A DNA stretch of 64,000 nucleotides from Arthrobacter mangrovi (GTDB lineage: Bacteria > Actinomycetota > Actinomycetes > Actinomycetales > Micrococcaceae): assembly GCF_026011795.1 (NCBI RefSeq), contig NZ_BRVS01000002.1, positions 124,001 to 188,000 of the forward strand, given 5' to 3'. A program made the position numbers and the translations under genes. This document shows, one piece after another, positions 15,205-23,170 of this stretch. A model generated the notes under the pieces. That model did no database searches. It was not told the DNA's origin and was given only the letters and a program-made list of their open reading frames with translations. Position 1 is the first letter of the stretch; each line of letters begins with the position of its first letter.

Positions 15205-17327
15205 TCCCGGCAGACTATGCAGACCTGGCCGCCAAGTTCGCGGACGAGACGGTGACCCACGCCTACGTCCGCGACGTCGAATTGCCGGGCGCCGGCACAC
15301 TCGCCCTGGTCACCCTCGACAACGACCTCGACCACCGCAGGCCCACAACCCTCGGCCCGAACTCACTGGTGGAGCTTGGCGCCGTCTTCGAGCAGCTGAA
15401 GACGCGCGCTGAAGCGGGCGTGCTGGCGGCTGTCGCCGTCACCGGCAAGCCCTACTACCTCGCCGCCGGCGCAGACCTCTCGGCGGTGGGAAGGCTGGCC
15501 ACGGAGGAGGACGGCCGGCAGATGGCCCGGCTCGGCCACGATGTCTACGGCACGCTGTCCGGCCTTGGTGTGCCGACGTTCGCCTTCATCAACGGTGCCG
15601 CGATGGGCGGCGGGCTGGAAATCGCACTGGCCGCCGGCTACCGCACGGTCTCGGCGGCAGCCAACGGGATCTCGCTGCCCGAGGCCTTCCTCGGCCTGAT
15701 TCCCGGCTGGGGCGGCGTCTACCGGCTGCCGCGGCTCATCGGTCCCCGGAACGCGCTGAAGGTCATGATCGAGAACGCCCTGGGCAACAACAGGGCGGTT
15801 AAGGGCCCGGAGGCGTACGAGCTGGGCATCGCCGATGCTTGCTTCGGGCAGGCGGATTTCCTCGAGCAGTCCCTCGCCTGGGCCGGCCGCATCCTCGCCG
15901 AAGACGCCGAGCGCGCCGAGGTCGCGGAGCGCCGCTCACAGAAGGCCGCGGCCACCGAGGACGACTGGGAAAAGGCAATATCCGCGGCCCGCTCCTTCGT
16001 GGCAGCCCGGACCGGCGGCGCCGCACCCGCCCCTACCAAGCTGCTGGAGGTGCTGGCGGCAGGCCGCGGAAAGACGCAGCAGGAATCGGCGGAGCTGGAA
16101 ATCGACGCGCTGGCCGAATTGATGCAGACCCCGCAGTTCCGCGACACCGTCCACGCGTTCCTGGAGCTGGTGCAGAAGCGCGCCAAGCGGCCGGCCGGTG
16201 CCCCGGACAAGGCGCTGGCACGCCCGGTAGCGAAGGTCGGCATCGTGGGAGCCGGGCTGATGGCCAGCCAGCTCGCGCTGCTCTTCGCCCGCCGGCTCAA
16301 GGTGCCCGTGGTCATGACGGACGTGGACCAGGCCAGGGTGGACAAGGGCGTGGCCTATGTCGGGGCCGAGGTGGACAAGCTGCTCGCGAAGGACCGCCTG
16401 GCACCGGATGCGGCGAACCGCATCAAAGCCCTGGTCACCGGCGCGGTCTCCAAGGAGGCCTTCGCCGATGCGGACTTCGTGATCGAGGCTGTGTTCGAGG
16501 ACCTCGCCGTCAAGAAGCAGGTATTCGCCGAAGTCGAGGCCGTGGTCTCCGATGAATGCGTCCTCGCGACCAACACCTCGTCGCTATCGGTGGGCGCCAT
16601 GGCCGCAGATCTGCTGCATCCCGAGCGGGTGGTGGGCTTCCACTTCTTCAACCCGGTCGCAGCGATGCCGCTGCTGGAGATAGTCCGTGCTCCGAAAACC
16701 AGTGATGAGGTCCTCGCGACGGCTTTCTCGGTCGGGCAGGCGCTGAAGAAGACGACGGTGCTGGTCCAGGACTCGGCCGCGTTCGTGGTCAACCGCATCC
16801 TGCTGCGCCTGCTCGGCGAAATCACCGCGGCGTTCGATGCAGGCACGCCCGCCGAGGTCGCCGACAACGCGTTGCAGCCGATGGGCCTGCCCATGACGCC
16901 GTTCAACCTGCTGGCCATGGTCGGCATGCCCGTCGCGCAGCACGTCACGGAGTCGCTGCACGCGGCCTTCGGGGACAGGTTCCGGGTCTCCGCCAACCTG
17001 CAGCGGCTCATCGACGCCGGCGTCACGTCGCTGTGGTCCACGGACGACGACGGACGGCACGTGGTTCCCGCCTCCACGCTGTCGCTGCTCGAGTTCGGCG
17101 GCTCCCCCAGCACGGCCGACGAACTGCTCCGCCGCACCCAGGACGCCCTCGCCGAGGAAGTCGGCCTGATGCTCGAGGAAGGCGTCGTCCAGGCGCCCGA
17201 AGACATCGACCTCTGCATGATTATGGGAGCCGGATGGCCGCTGCACCTCGGCGGCATCACGCCCTACCTGGACCGGGTCGGAGCCTCGGAACGGATCACC
17301 GGCGGGAAATTTAACCAGCACCGATAA
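15201..17327 (+). CDS. fadB: Trifunctional-type enoyl-CoA hydratase/3-hydroxyacyl-CoA dehydrogenase
   Basis: A 708-residue fusion performing hydration and NAD-dependent oxidation in beta-oxidation. Residues 1-200 form a crotonase domain with the oxyanion loop NGAAMGGGLEIALAAGYR and the GLIPGWGG segment. From about residue 343 comes the dehydrogenase Rossmann motif VGIVGAGLMA, then FEDLAVKKQ, TNTSSLSV and the catalytic-region FHFFNPVAAMPLLEIV. The C-terminal helical domain with NRILLR completes the enzyme. It is coupled to the thiolase gene, so the two subunits probably form an alpha2beta2-type complex. Confidence 0.93.
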   Translation: MIPADYADLAAKFADETVTHAYVRDVELPGAGTLALVTLDNDLDHRRPTTLGPNSLVELGAVFEQLKTRAEAGVLAAVAVTGKPYYLAAGADLSAVGRLATEEDGRQMARLGHDVYGTLSGLGVPTFAFINGAAMGGGLEIALAAGYRTVSAAANGISLPEAFLGLIPGWGGVYRLPRLIGPRNALKVMIENALGNNRAVKGPEAYELGIADACFGQADFLEQSLAWAGRILAEDAERAEVAERRSQKAAATEDDWEKAISAARSFVAARTGGAAPAPTKLLEVLAAGRGKTQQESAELEIDALAELMQTPQFRDTVHAFLELVQKRAKRPAGAPDKALARPVAKVGIVGAGLMASQLALLFARRLKVPVVMTDVDQARVDKGVAYVGAEVDKLLAKDRLAPDAANRIKALVTGAVSKEAFADADFVIEAVFEDLAVKKQVFAEVEAVVSDECVLATNTSSLSVGAMAADLLHPERVVGFHFFNPVAAMPLLEIVRAPKTSDEVLATAFSVGQALKKTTVLVQDSAAFVVNRILLRLLGEITAAFDAGTPAEVADNALQPMGLPMTPFNLLAMVGMPVAQHVTESLHAAFGDRFRVSANLQRLIDAGVTSLWSTDDDGRHVVPASTLSLLEFGGSPSTADELLRRTQDALAEEVGLMLEEGVVQAPEDIDLCMIMGAGWPLHLGGITPYLDRVGASERITGGKFNQHR

Positions 17328-17373
17328 CCAACACGCCCGTTCCTCTGGAAAAATCCAAGTTCCCGCGGCAAGA

Positions 17374-17814
17374 ATGGCAGGCATGGAACCCTCACGCCGC
17401 ACCCTCCTGACCATCACCGCCGCCACGGGAACGGCCGGTGTCCTGGCCGGCTGCTCTCCCTTCCAGGATCTGGTCGGGGATACCAGCGGAAAACCCTCCA
17501 CAGTCGAAACCGGCGGCGCAGCCGTTCGGGTGGGCAAGCTCAGTGAGGTGCCGGTCGGCGGCTCCGCGAACCGCGATGTGGACGGCAAGCCGATCCTGAT
17601 CCACCGCCCGGACGAGGAGACGGTCCTGGCCTTCAGCGCCAAGTGCACCCACCAGGGCTGCAAGGTCGCGGCGACCGAAAGCGAGATCGCCTGCCCCTGC
17701 CACGGTTCGACGTTCGCCCTGCAGGACGGCGCCGTGACGGGCGGCCCGGCACCCGCGCCGCTCCCCCGCTATGCCGCCGCCATCGACGGCGAGTGGATCA
17801 CCGTCGTCGTTTAG
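17374..17814 (+). CDS. Rieske (2Fe-2S) protein, probable Tat-exported lipoprotein
   Basis: A 146-residue exported Rieske protein. The N-terminus has SRRTLLTITAATGTAGVLAGC, a twin-arginine-type signal ending in a lipobox, so the mature protein is probably anchored through that cysteine. The cluster ligands are C-x-H in AKCTHQGC and C-x-x-H in CPCHGS, and the extra cysteines of both loops match the disulfide of bc-type Rieske folds. The protein stands alone rather than in a cytochrome bc operon, so its electron partner is unknown. ATG codons at 17374 and 17383 both fit; the second begins closer to the signal. Confidence 0.88.
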   Translation: MAGMEPSRRTLLTITAATGTAGVLAGCSPFQDLVGDTSGKPSTVETGGAAVRVGKLSEVPVGGSANRDVDGKPILIHRPDEETVLAFSAKCTHQGCKVAATESEIACPCHGSTFALQDGAVTGGPAPAPLPRYAAAIDGEWITVVV

Positions 17815-17824
17815 CGATGTCCTC

Positions 17825-17860
17825 GGCGGGGCGGGACAGGCCGGCCGGTCCCACCCCGCC
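17825..17860 (+). terminator. Hairpin after the Rieske gene
   Basis: A 13-bp stem with one mismatch (17825-17837 with 17848-17860) starts 10 nt after the Rieske stop, and outer CCTCG/CGAGG arms lengthen it. There is no T-run, so termination efficiency is uncertain. Confidence 0.5.
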
Positions 17861-17955
17861 TCCATGGCGAGGACAGACTAGCCGGCCGACGACGCCGGAA
17901 CCTGCTCTCGCAGCGCCCGCCACTTGATTTCTACGGAAGGAGAATTTCCACCTTC

Positions 17956-18008
17956 TGCAACTTATGGGTTGCACTAGGCGCCGTTGTGGTGCAACCATGG
18001 AGTTGCAC
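17956..18008 (+). promoter_or_regulatory. Cluster of GTTGCAC half-sites, likely ArsR operator
   Basis: Four copies of the same element alternate in orientation: TGCAAC (17956), GGTTGCAC (17967-17974), GTGCAACC (17989-17996) and GTTGCAC (18002-18008). The middle two form a perfect 8-bp inverted repeat. The cluster lies directly upstream of the SRPBCC-ArsR pair, which suits autoregulation. Confidence 0.6.
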
Positions 18009-18027
18009 ATCAACGGAAGGGACAGTC

Positions 18028-18495
18028 ATGGACGGAACACTGGACCGGATTGAGCGGCAGATCGACATCGACGCCAGCGCGGAGCGCGTGTGGAGGCTCG
18101 TGTCGGAGCCGGGCTGGTACATCAACAACGGAACGATTATCGAGCATCGGATCGAACGGGTCGGGGACGTGGACATTGTGCATGATCCTGTCCACGGCGC
18201 GTTTCCGATCCGGACCGAGAAGCTCGATGCACCGCGCTATGCCGCATTCCGCTGGCTCGCAGGCTCCGCGAGCGAGGGCTTCCGCGAGGACGAGTCGACG
18301 CTCGTGGAGTTTTGGATTGACGAACGGCCCCAGGGAGGCGTGACCCTTCGTGTGGCCGAGAGCGGCTTTTCCACGCTGCCCGGCGGTGAGGAAAAGCGGC
18401 GCAAGGCCCTCCAGGAGAATACCGAGGGCTGGAACATCGAACTGGCCGCCGCCCGGTCCTTCCTCGAGGATGCCGCCGCGGAAAGCGCCGGCTAG
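18028..18495 (+). CDS. SRPBCC (AHSA1-like) domain protein
   Basis: A 155-residue START-like fold protein beginning MDGTLDRIERQIDIDASAERVWRLVSEPGWY, the usual first strand and helices of the SRPBCC superfamily, and ending in a long amphipathic helix (GWNIELAAARSFLEDAA). AHSA1-type members bind small hydrophobic ligands; no specific ligand can be read. GAAGGGA precedes the ATG at 18028. The gene is followed after 2 nt by an ArsR regulator, a pairing seen often in actinobacteria, where the two probably respond to the same signal. Confidence 0.82.
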   Translation: MDGTLDRIERQIDIDASAERVWRLVSEPGWYINNGTIIEHRIERVGDVDIVHDPVHGAFPIRTEKLDAPRYAAFRWLAGSASEGFREDESTLVEFWIDERPQGGVTLRVAESGFSTLPGGEEKRRKALQENTEGWNIELAAARSFLEDAAAESAG

Positions 18496-18497
18496 CG

Positions 18498-18818
18498 GTG
18501 CCGGCCGCTCAGTTGGCGTCGGTCTTCGCGGCGCTGGGCGACGAGACCCGCTGGGAGATCCTGGCCAGGCTGGGCGCGGCGCCGGCTTCCGCCTCGGCCT
18601 TGGCCGCCGGGTTCCCGATCAGCCGGCAGGCCATCGTCAAGCATCTCGACGTGCTGCAGGAGGCAGGGCTCGTGGAGGCGGCGCGCCGGGGACGCGAAGT
18701 CCGCTACAGCGTCCTCGGCGGCCGCCTGAGTTCGCTCGGCCGCGACCTGGAACGTCTCGGCTCCGCCTGGGACCGCCGGCTCTCGAGCATCAAGCAACTC
18801 GCCGAGTCGGACCAGTGA
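18498..18818 (+). CDS. ArsR-family transcriptional regulator
   Basis: A 106-residue winged-helix repressor: LASVFAALGDETRWEILARL is the family's first helix pair, and ISRQAIVKHLDVLQEAGLVEAARRGREVRYSV is the recognition helix and wing. There are no cysteine pairs, so it is not a metal sensor of the classic ArsR type and belongs with the SRPBCC-linked group. The GTG at 18498 lies 2 nt after the SRPBCC stop. Autoregulation through the GTTGCAC cluster upstream of the pair is inferred. Confidence 0.85.
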   Translation: MPAAQLASVFAALGDETRWEILARLGAAPASASALAAGFPISRQAIVKHLDVLQEAGLVEAARRGREVRYSVLGGRLSSLGRDLERLGSAWDRRLSSIKQLAESDQ

Positions 18819-18912
18819 GCCGCGGCCGGCCCGGCCGGCACCGGGCGGGATCCTTCGGCGCGACGGGGGCCCGGGCTAGCGACGCGCGGCGGCGCAGCCG
18901 CGGCGGCCCAGG

Positions 18913-20523
18913 CTAGCGCCGCGCGGCTGTGGGACGGCCCAAATCCACGGTCCGGTGGCAGTTCTCCCGGGCGAAGGCCAGATCATGCGTCGATAGCAGG
19001 ACTGCCGCGCCGCGCTCCGTCGCCGCTGTGAGGACCCGGGCCAGGATGTCGCGGCCATGCCCGTCCAGTGAAACCGTGGGCTCGTCGAGGATGAGCACCC
19101 GGGGGCGCCTGGCCAGCACCGTGGCGAGCGCGACCAGGCGGCGTCCCGAGGCGGGCAACTCGTAGGGGTGCTCGTCGGCCAGGTCCGCCAGGCCGCAGTC
19201 CGACAGAGCCGCCTCGACTGCGTCCTGTCCGGGCCGCGTTCGCTTGGGACCGAACCCGACCTCCCGGCGCACGGTCCGCTCGAACAGCTGGTCGGCCGGA
19301 TTCTGGAAGAGCAAGCCCGCGGAGGCCGCCGCCTCGGCCACGCCGGAACCAGGGCGCGCCGCATCGCGGCCGGCCAGGATCACGGCACCTGTGTCGGGGC
19401 GCACAAGCCCGAGAGCCATCTTGAGCAGCGTAGTCTTGCCGGCGCCGTTGGGTCCGGTCAGCGCCACGCACTCCCCCGCCCGTACGTCGAGGCAAACGCC
19501 GTCCAGCAGCCGCCGACCCGGATGCCGGCCGGAAGATACCGGGCGGCGGGCTGCCCCGGGCCCGAAACAGCGGCGGCGACGCGGGGCCGCCGGGCCGCCC
19601 GACCCGGCCTCATTCTCGGCGGGGTAGCCAAAGCCGACGTCCCGGTAGGACAGCAGGACCTGCGGCCCGGGAGCGCCAGCCGGGCCGTTGACTGCGCCGG
19701 TCTGCCCGGTGCACGGAATCCGTCCCGCGGCATCGAAGCTTCCCGGACCCGCTGCCGCGCCGGCAACGAACCTGCCGGCGTCCGCAACAACGCCTGCGTC
19801 GGCGGCTTCACGCCTCACACCGGTGAGGCCCTCTGCCGCCACCGACCCCGCCTTCAGCAGCAGCAGCGCTCCGGCTTCTTCCGCCAGCTCGTCCAGTGTC
19901 TGGGTGAGGAGGACGACGGCGGTGCCCTGGTCCCGCAGTTCCCGCACCGCGGCGGACACCCGTGAGGCCGCGTCCCGGTCCAGCCCGGCCAGCGGTTCGT
20001 CCAGCACCAGCACCGGCGCCCCGGCCACGGCGGCCGCCGCGATGGCGACGAGCCGTTCCTGGCCGCCCGAGAGCCGGCCGGGGTGGCGCGGCAGCAGGTC
20101 GTCGAGGCCGAACCGCGTGGCTGCCTCGTGCACCCGCGCCCGCATTGCCACGAGCGGCAGGCCGGCGTTTTCCAGGCCGAACGCGAGCTCTTCCGCGACG
20201 GTGGGGCGCACCTGGGACAGGTAGTTCCGTGCGTCCTGCGGCACGCAGGACACGTGGCGCGACCACCGGCGGAGGTCGACGGCGGGTGGTTCCGCGCCGC
20301 CGTCGTACTCCACCTGCTCCCCGGCGAGGCGGACGGTGCCGGCCATCCGCCCCCCGGCCCGCCCGGGCAGGCTGCCGGCAAGGATGCCGGCGAGCGTGCT
20401 TTTGCCGCTGCCGGAGCCGCCGGCAACAGCGGTCAGCGTGCCCGGTTCAATGGCCAGCCGGATACCGGACAGGGCGGGGGCAGCATGCCCCTGATGCCAA
20501 TAATGTTCGAGGTCCAGTTCCAT
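18913..20523 (-). CDS. ECF transporter ATPase, two ABC domains fused (EcfA-A')
   Basis: A 536-residue protein with two ATP-binding cassettes energising the ECF transporter. The first domain has Walker A GGSGSGKST (about 35-43), signature LSGGQ and Walker B VLVLDEPLAGLD. The second, after a Gly/Ala/Pro-rich linker of about 80 residues, has GPNGAGKTT (about 358), a degenerate signature (LPASGRR) and VLILDEPTVSLD. The fusion is typical of actinobacterial ECF systems. The ATG at 20523 overlaps the T-component stop (ATGA), so it is coupled to the genes upstream of it. Confidence 0.88.
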   Translation of the reverse strand: MELDLEHYWHQGHAAPALSGIRLAIEPGTLTAVAGGSGSGKSTLAGILAGSLPGRAGGRMAGTVRLAGEQVEYDGGAEPPAVDLRRWSRHVSCVPQDARNYLSQVRPTVAEELAFGLENAGLPLVAMRARVHEAATRFGLDDLLPRHPGRLSGGQERLVAIAAAAVAGAPVLVLDEPLAGLDRDAASRVSAAVRELRDQGTAVVLLTQTLDELAEEAGALLLLKAGSVAAEGLTGVRREAADAGVVADAGRFVAGAAAGPGSFDAAGRIPCTGQTGAVNGPAGAPGPQVLLSYRDVGFGYPAENEAGSGGPAAPRRRRCFGPGAARRPVSSGRHPGRRLLDGVCLDVRAGECVALTGPNGAGKTTLLKMALGLVRPDTGAVILAGRDAARPGSGVAEAAASAGLLFQNPADQLFERTVRREVGFGPKRTRPGQDAVEAALSDCGLADLADEHPYELPASGRRLVALATVLARRPRVLILDEPTVSLDGHGRDILARVLTAATERGAAVLLSTHDLAFARENCHRTVDLGRPTAARR

Positions 20524-21257
20524 CAGCGTGCCCCGGCCAGCAGGACCGCCACCAGGGCGGCGGCAGTGCACAGCACCACGGCGGCGACCGGCCGCTCCCA
20601 CCCGCGGGCGCTCACCGTGACGTACTGGGTGCGCTTGGGGCCGGCGGGGAAACCGCGCAGCTGCAGGCTCACGGACCGCTCGGTAGCGTCCTGCAGGCTG
20701 GCCAGCACCAGCGGCACCGCGAGCATCCGGGCCGCGGCGAGCCGACCCGCGGGTCCGCGGCCCCCGACGCCGCGGACCGCCTGCGCCTGGCTAATGGCCG
20801 CCGCCCGCTCCAAGGTGGCGGGCACCAGCGCCAGCGTGGCGGCGACGATATAGCCGAACTGGGCGGGCACCCCGGACTGGTCCAGCGCCCGGACGAGCGC
20901 GTAACGGTCCAGGGTCAGCGAGTAGAGCAGGAACACCGTGGCGAAGGCCGCCACCCGCAGCCCCAGGCCGCCCGCCGTCGTCAACCCCTCCACCGTCAGC
21001 CGCACCGGTCCCCCGGCGATGAGCACGTGGCTGCCGGTCCGGTCGAACACCGCGTGCACCAGCAGCTGGGAGAGCCAGAGCGGGGCCAGCACCGCGGCGG
21101 CCGTGCCGGCCAAGCGTCGGGTGATGCCGCGGCGGCGGGCCAGCACCAGGCACGCGGCGACGATGGCAAGGCTCAGCCACCAGCGGTCGGCGGCCAGGCT
21201 GACCAGGGCCGCGGAGCCGGCGAAGGCCAGGCCGGTGAACGGATGGAGGCGCGCCAT
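20523..21257 (-). CDS. ECF transporter transmembrane T component
   Basis: A 244-residue membrane protein with about five to six hydrophobic segments, matching EcfT, which couples the ATPase to the substrate-binding subunit. The two family coupling helices are recognisable as ERAAAISQAQAVRGVGG and LQLRGFPAGPKR (A-R-G-like motifs). The start ATG lies 11 nt after the S-component stop. No substrate information resides in this subunit. Confidence 0.85.
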   Translation of the reverse strand: MARLHPFTGLAFAGSAALVSLAADRWWLSLAIVAACLVLARRRGITRRLAGTAAAVLAPLWLSQLLVHAVFDRTGSHVLIAGGPVRLTVEGLTTAGGLGLRVAAFATVFLLYSLTLDRYALVRALDQSGVPAQFGYIVAATLALVPATLERAAAISQAQAVRGVGGRGPAGRLAAARMLAVPLVLASLQDATERSVSLQLRGFPAGPKRTQYVTVSARGWERPVAAVVLCTAAALVAVLLAGAR

Positions 21258-21268
21258 CGTGCGCCAGG

Positions 21269-22057
21269 TCAGTCCCGGTCCGCGGCGGCGCGGCGCGGAA
21301 GCGGGAACTGCAGCCGGATCCGCCGCGGCAGGGCCAGTACCAGCAGGGCCGCAACCAGGAAGGCGACCGCTTTGTCCGCGGGGTCGGAGATCAGTGCCTG
21401 CTTGGTCACCGAGGCGAGCAGCGAGTCGCCCATGGCGCGGAACATGCCGACGATGGCGCCTGTCGCGGCACCGGATGTGCCCCCGTAGACGAAGGCCGCG
21501 ACCGGTGCGGAGACGACGGCGGCGATGATGCCGGCGAGGAACCCGGCGACCGGGGCCTGCCAGGCGCGGCGCAGCACCAGCGTGCCGACGGAACCGGCAA
21601 GGAAGCCGACGACGGCCGCGCCCGCGGCGAAGGGCAGCACGGTGGGGTTGAACAGGGACCAGACGAGCGAACCGAGCACCCCGGTAGCGGCGCCGGCGGC
21701 GCGGCCCGCGAGCAGCCCCACCAGCACGGTGCCGATGGAATCCAGGTACAGCGGCACGAGCGTGCTGCCGACGAACTGGCCGAGCACGATGTTGAGCACC
21801 AGGCCCACGGGGATGATGGTCAGTACGGAGGCCGGCAGCTGCGGCAGGACGCCGGCCAGCAGCAGGACGGCGCCAGCCAAATAGCCTGCGAAGGCCACGA
21901 CGGCCGGCCAGCTGGTGAGCCCCGCGGCGGCCTCCGAGGGCTGGAGCAGCACGAGCATGGCGTAGGTGGCGGCGATGAGGGCGGCGCCGAGCAGCGGCAG
22001 CAGCCGGGAGCGCAGGGTGGTGCCCGACCGGGCGGGCAGGAGCAGGTTATTGGACAT
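21269..22057 (-). CDS. ECF transporter S (substrate-binding) component
   Basis: A 262-residue membrane protein with six or more hydrophobic helices. The central block VPLYLDSIGTVLVGLLAGRAAGAATGVLGSLVWSLFNPTVLPFA is typical of ECF S components, which bind a vitamin or nucleobase-like ligand. It sits directly behind a nucleoside hydrolase, so a nucleoside, nucleobase or modified base is my guess; riboflavin, thiamine and biotin S components have other motifs. The ATG at 22057 has AGGAAG upstream, and both lie inside an inverted repeat of the leader, so translation may be controlled. Confidence 0.82.
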   Translation of the reverse strand: MSNNLLLPARSGTTLRSRLLPLLGAALIAATYAMLVLLQPSEAAAGLTSWPAVVAFAGYLAGAVLLLAGVLPQLPASVLTIIPVGLVLNIVLGQFVGSTLVPLYLDSIGTVLVGLLAGRAAGAATGVLGSLVWSLFNPTVLPFAAGAAVVGFLAGSVGTLVLRRAWQAPVAGFLAGIIAAVVSAPVAAFVYGGTSGAATGAIVGMFRAMGDSLLASVTKQALISDPADKAVAFLVAALLVLALPRRIRLQFPLPRRAAADRD

Positions 22058-22121
22058 AGGTCTTCCTGGGTCAAGCTGGCGGGAATGGGCCTATGTCACC
22101 TCGACCCGGTGAACTATCCTA
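22053..22121 (-). promoter_or_regulatory. Structured leader and -10 box before the ECF S gene
   Basis: On the minus strand TAGGAT (22121-22116), overlapping the hydrolase stop codon, could be a -10. The RNA that follows can form UCACC/GGUGA (22112-22108 with 22100-22096), and GACAUAGG (22097-22090) can pair with CCUAUGUC (22060-22053), which contains the start codon. GGGUC in the first loop (22107-22103) matches GACCC (22072-22068) next to the Shine-Dalgarno. It resembles no riboswitch class I know; the pairings are only predicted by eye. Confidence 0.4.
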
Positions 22122-23162
22122 CCGAACCGATCCGGCCTGCCCGTCCAGCCGGCGGGCCAAGGCGGCGATGGAGCCGAGGACTTCGTCGAACACCGCCGGA
22201 GGATCGTTCCAGTTCACGATGCGCGCGTTCGGCTTCCTGCCCCACAGCCCGCGGTAGTCGGCGGCCGTGGTGCCCACCAGCGGACCCGGCGCCGTCTCGA
22301 CGTGCACGGTGGCCGGCCGGGCGCGGTACTCGACGGTCCCGGCGGCAACGGCCGCCGCGAAGACATCATGTACGTGCGCGACGTAGCCCTGGTCGTACTG
22401 TCGGTGGAACTCGAAGTAGAAGCGCAGCGCGTCCGAGAGGAAGCGGACCAGGGGGCTGGAGGCCGTGCTGCGGGTCCCCGGAGCATCCTCCGGGCGGAGC
22501 AGTTCCTCCGACGGACAGCCGGACTCCTGCGCGAGCCGGGCCACATGCGCCGGGCGCAGCTCGATCCGCTCGGTGGTCTCCAGCGCGCAGACGATGGGCA
22601 GCTGCTCCTCCGGCAGCCCCTCGAACGCGGCGAAGACCTCGGCCGCGGCGTGCGGGTCCACGTGGGTGTTCCACTCGGCGGTGGGCGTGGTGTTGCCCTG
22701 GTAGAAGTAGCAGCCGCCCATGATGACGGTGCGCTTGAGCAACCGCGGCAACTCCGGGTCGCGGCGCAGCGCCAGCGCGAAGTTGGTCAGCGGCGCGGTC
22801 AGCAGGGCCGTCAGTTCCCCGGGGGCGTTGCGCACCTCCTCGATCCAGAGGTCGACGGCGGAGCGGTGCGATACCCGGGCGGAGCCGGCGGCGAGTTCCG
22901 CATAGCCGAGGCCCTGCTCGCCATGCGTCTCCGGGGTGGTGACCAGCGGAATGGAGAGCGGGTCGCTGGCCCCGGCCGCCACTTCCACCTCCGGCCGTCC
23001 GCACAGCTGCAGCAGGGCGAGGTTGTTCCGGGCCACCTGTTCGGCCGATACGTTGCCGGCCGAACAGGTGATCGCCGCCAGGTCGACCTCGGGCCTGCTC
23101 AGCAGGTAGACGAGCGCCAGGGCGTCGTCGATCCCGGTGTCGTTGTCGAAGATGATGCGCAC
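22119..23162 (-). CDS. Nucleoside hydrolase (inosine-uridine preferring family)
   Basis: A 347-residue N-ribohydrolase that splits nucleosides into base and ribose. The N-terminus RIIFDNDTGIDDALAL carries the calcium-binding DTGxDDA motif. The strand LTALLTAPLTNFALAL and the VIMGGCYFYQGN block (the VIMGG motif) follow, then AEWNTHVDPHAA. A late histidine-aspartate (VAHVHDVFAAA) matches the catalytic-base region. The GTG at 23162 is chosen because AGG lies 8 nt upstream. It follows the aldo/keto reductase by 8 nt and precedes the ECF genes, so the hydrolase may process what the transporter imports, or feed the released base. Confidence 0.88.
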   Translation of the reverse strand: MRIIFDNDTGIDDALALVYLLSRPEVDLAAITCSAGNVSAEQVARNNLALLQLCGRPEVEVAAGASDPLSIPLVTTPETHGEQGLGYAELAAGSARVSHRSAVDLWIEEVRNAPGELTALLTAPLTNFALALRRDPELPRLLKRTVIMGGCYFYQGNTTPTAEWNTHVDPHAAAEVFAAFEGLPEEQLPIVCALETTERIELRPAHVARLAQESGCPSEELLRPEDAPGTRSTASSPLVRFLSDALRFYFEFHRQYDQGYVAHVHDVFAAAVAAGTVEYRARPATVHVETAPGPLVGTTAADYRGLWGRKPNARIVNWNDPPAVFDEVLGSIAALARRLDGQAGSVR

Positions 23163-23170
23163 GCCGGGAC

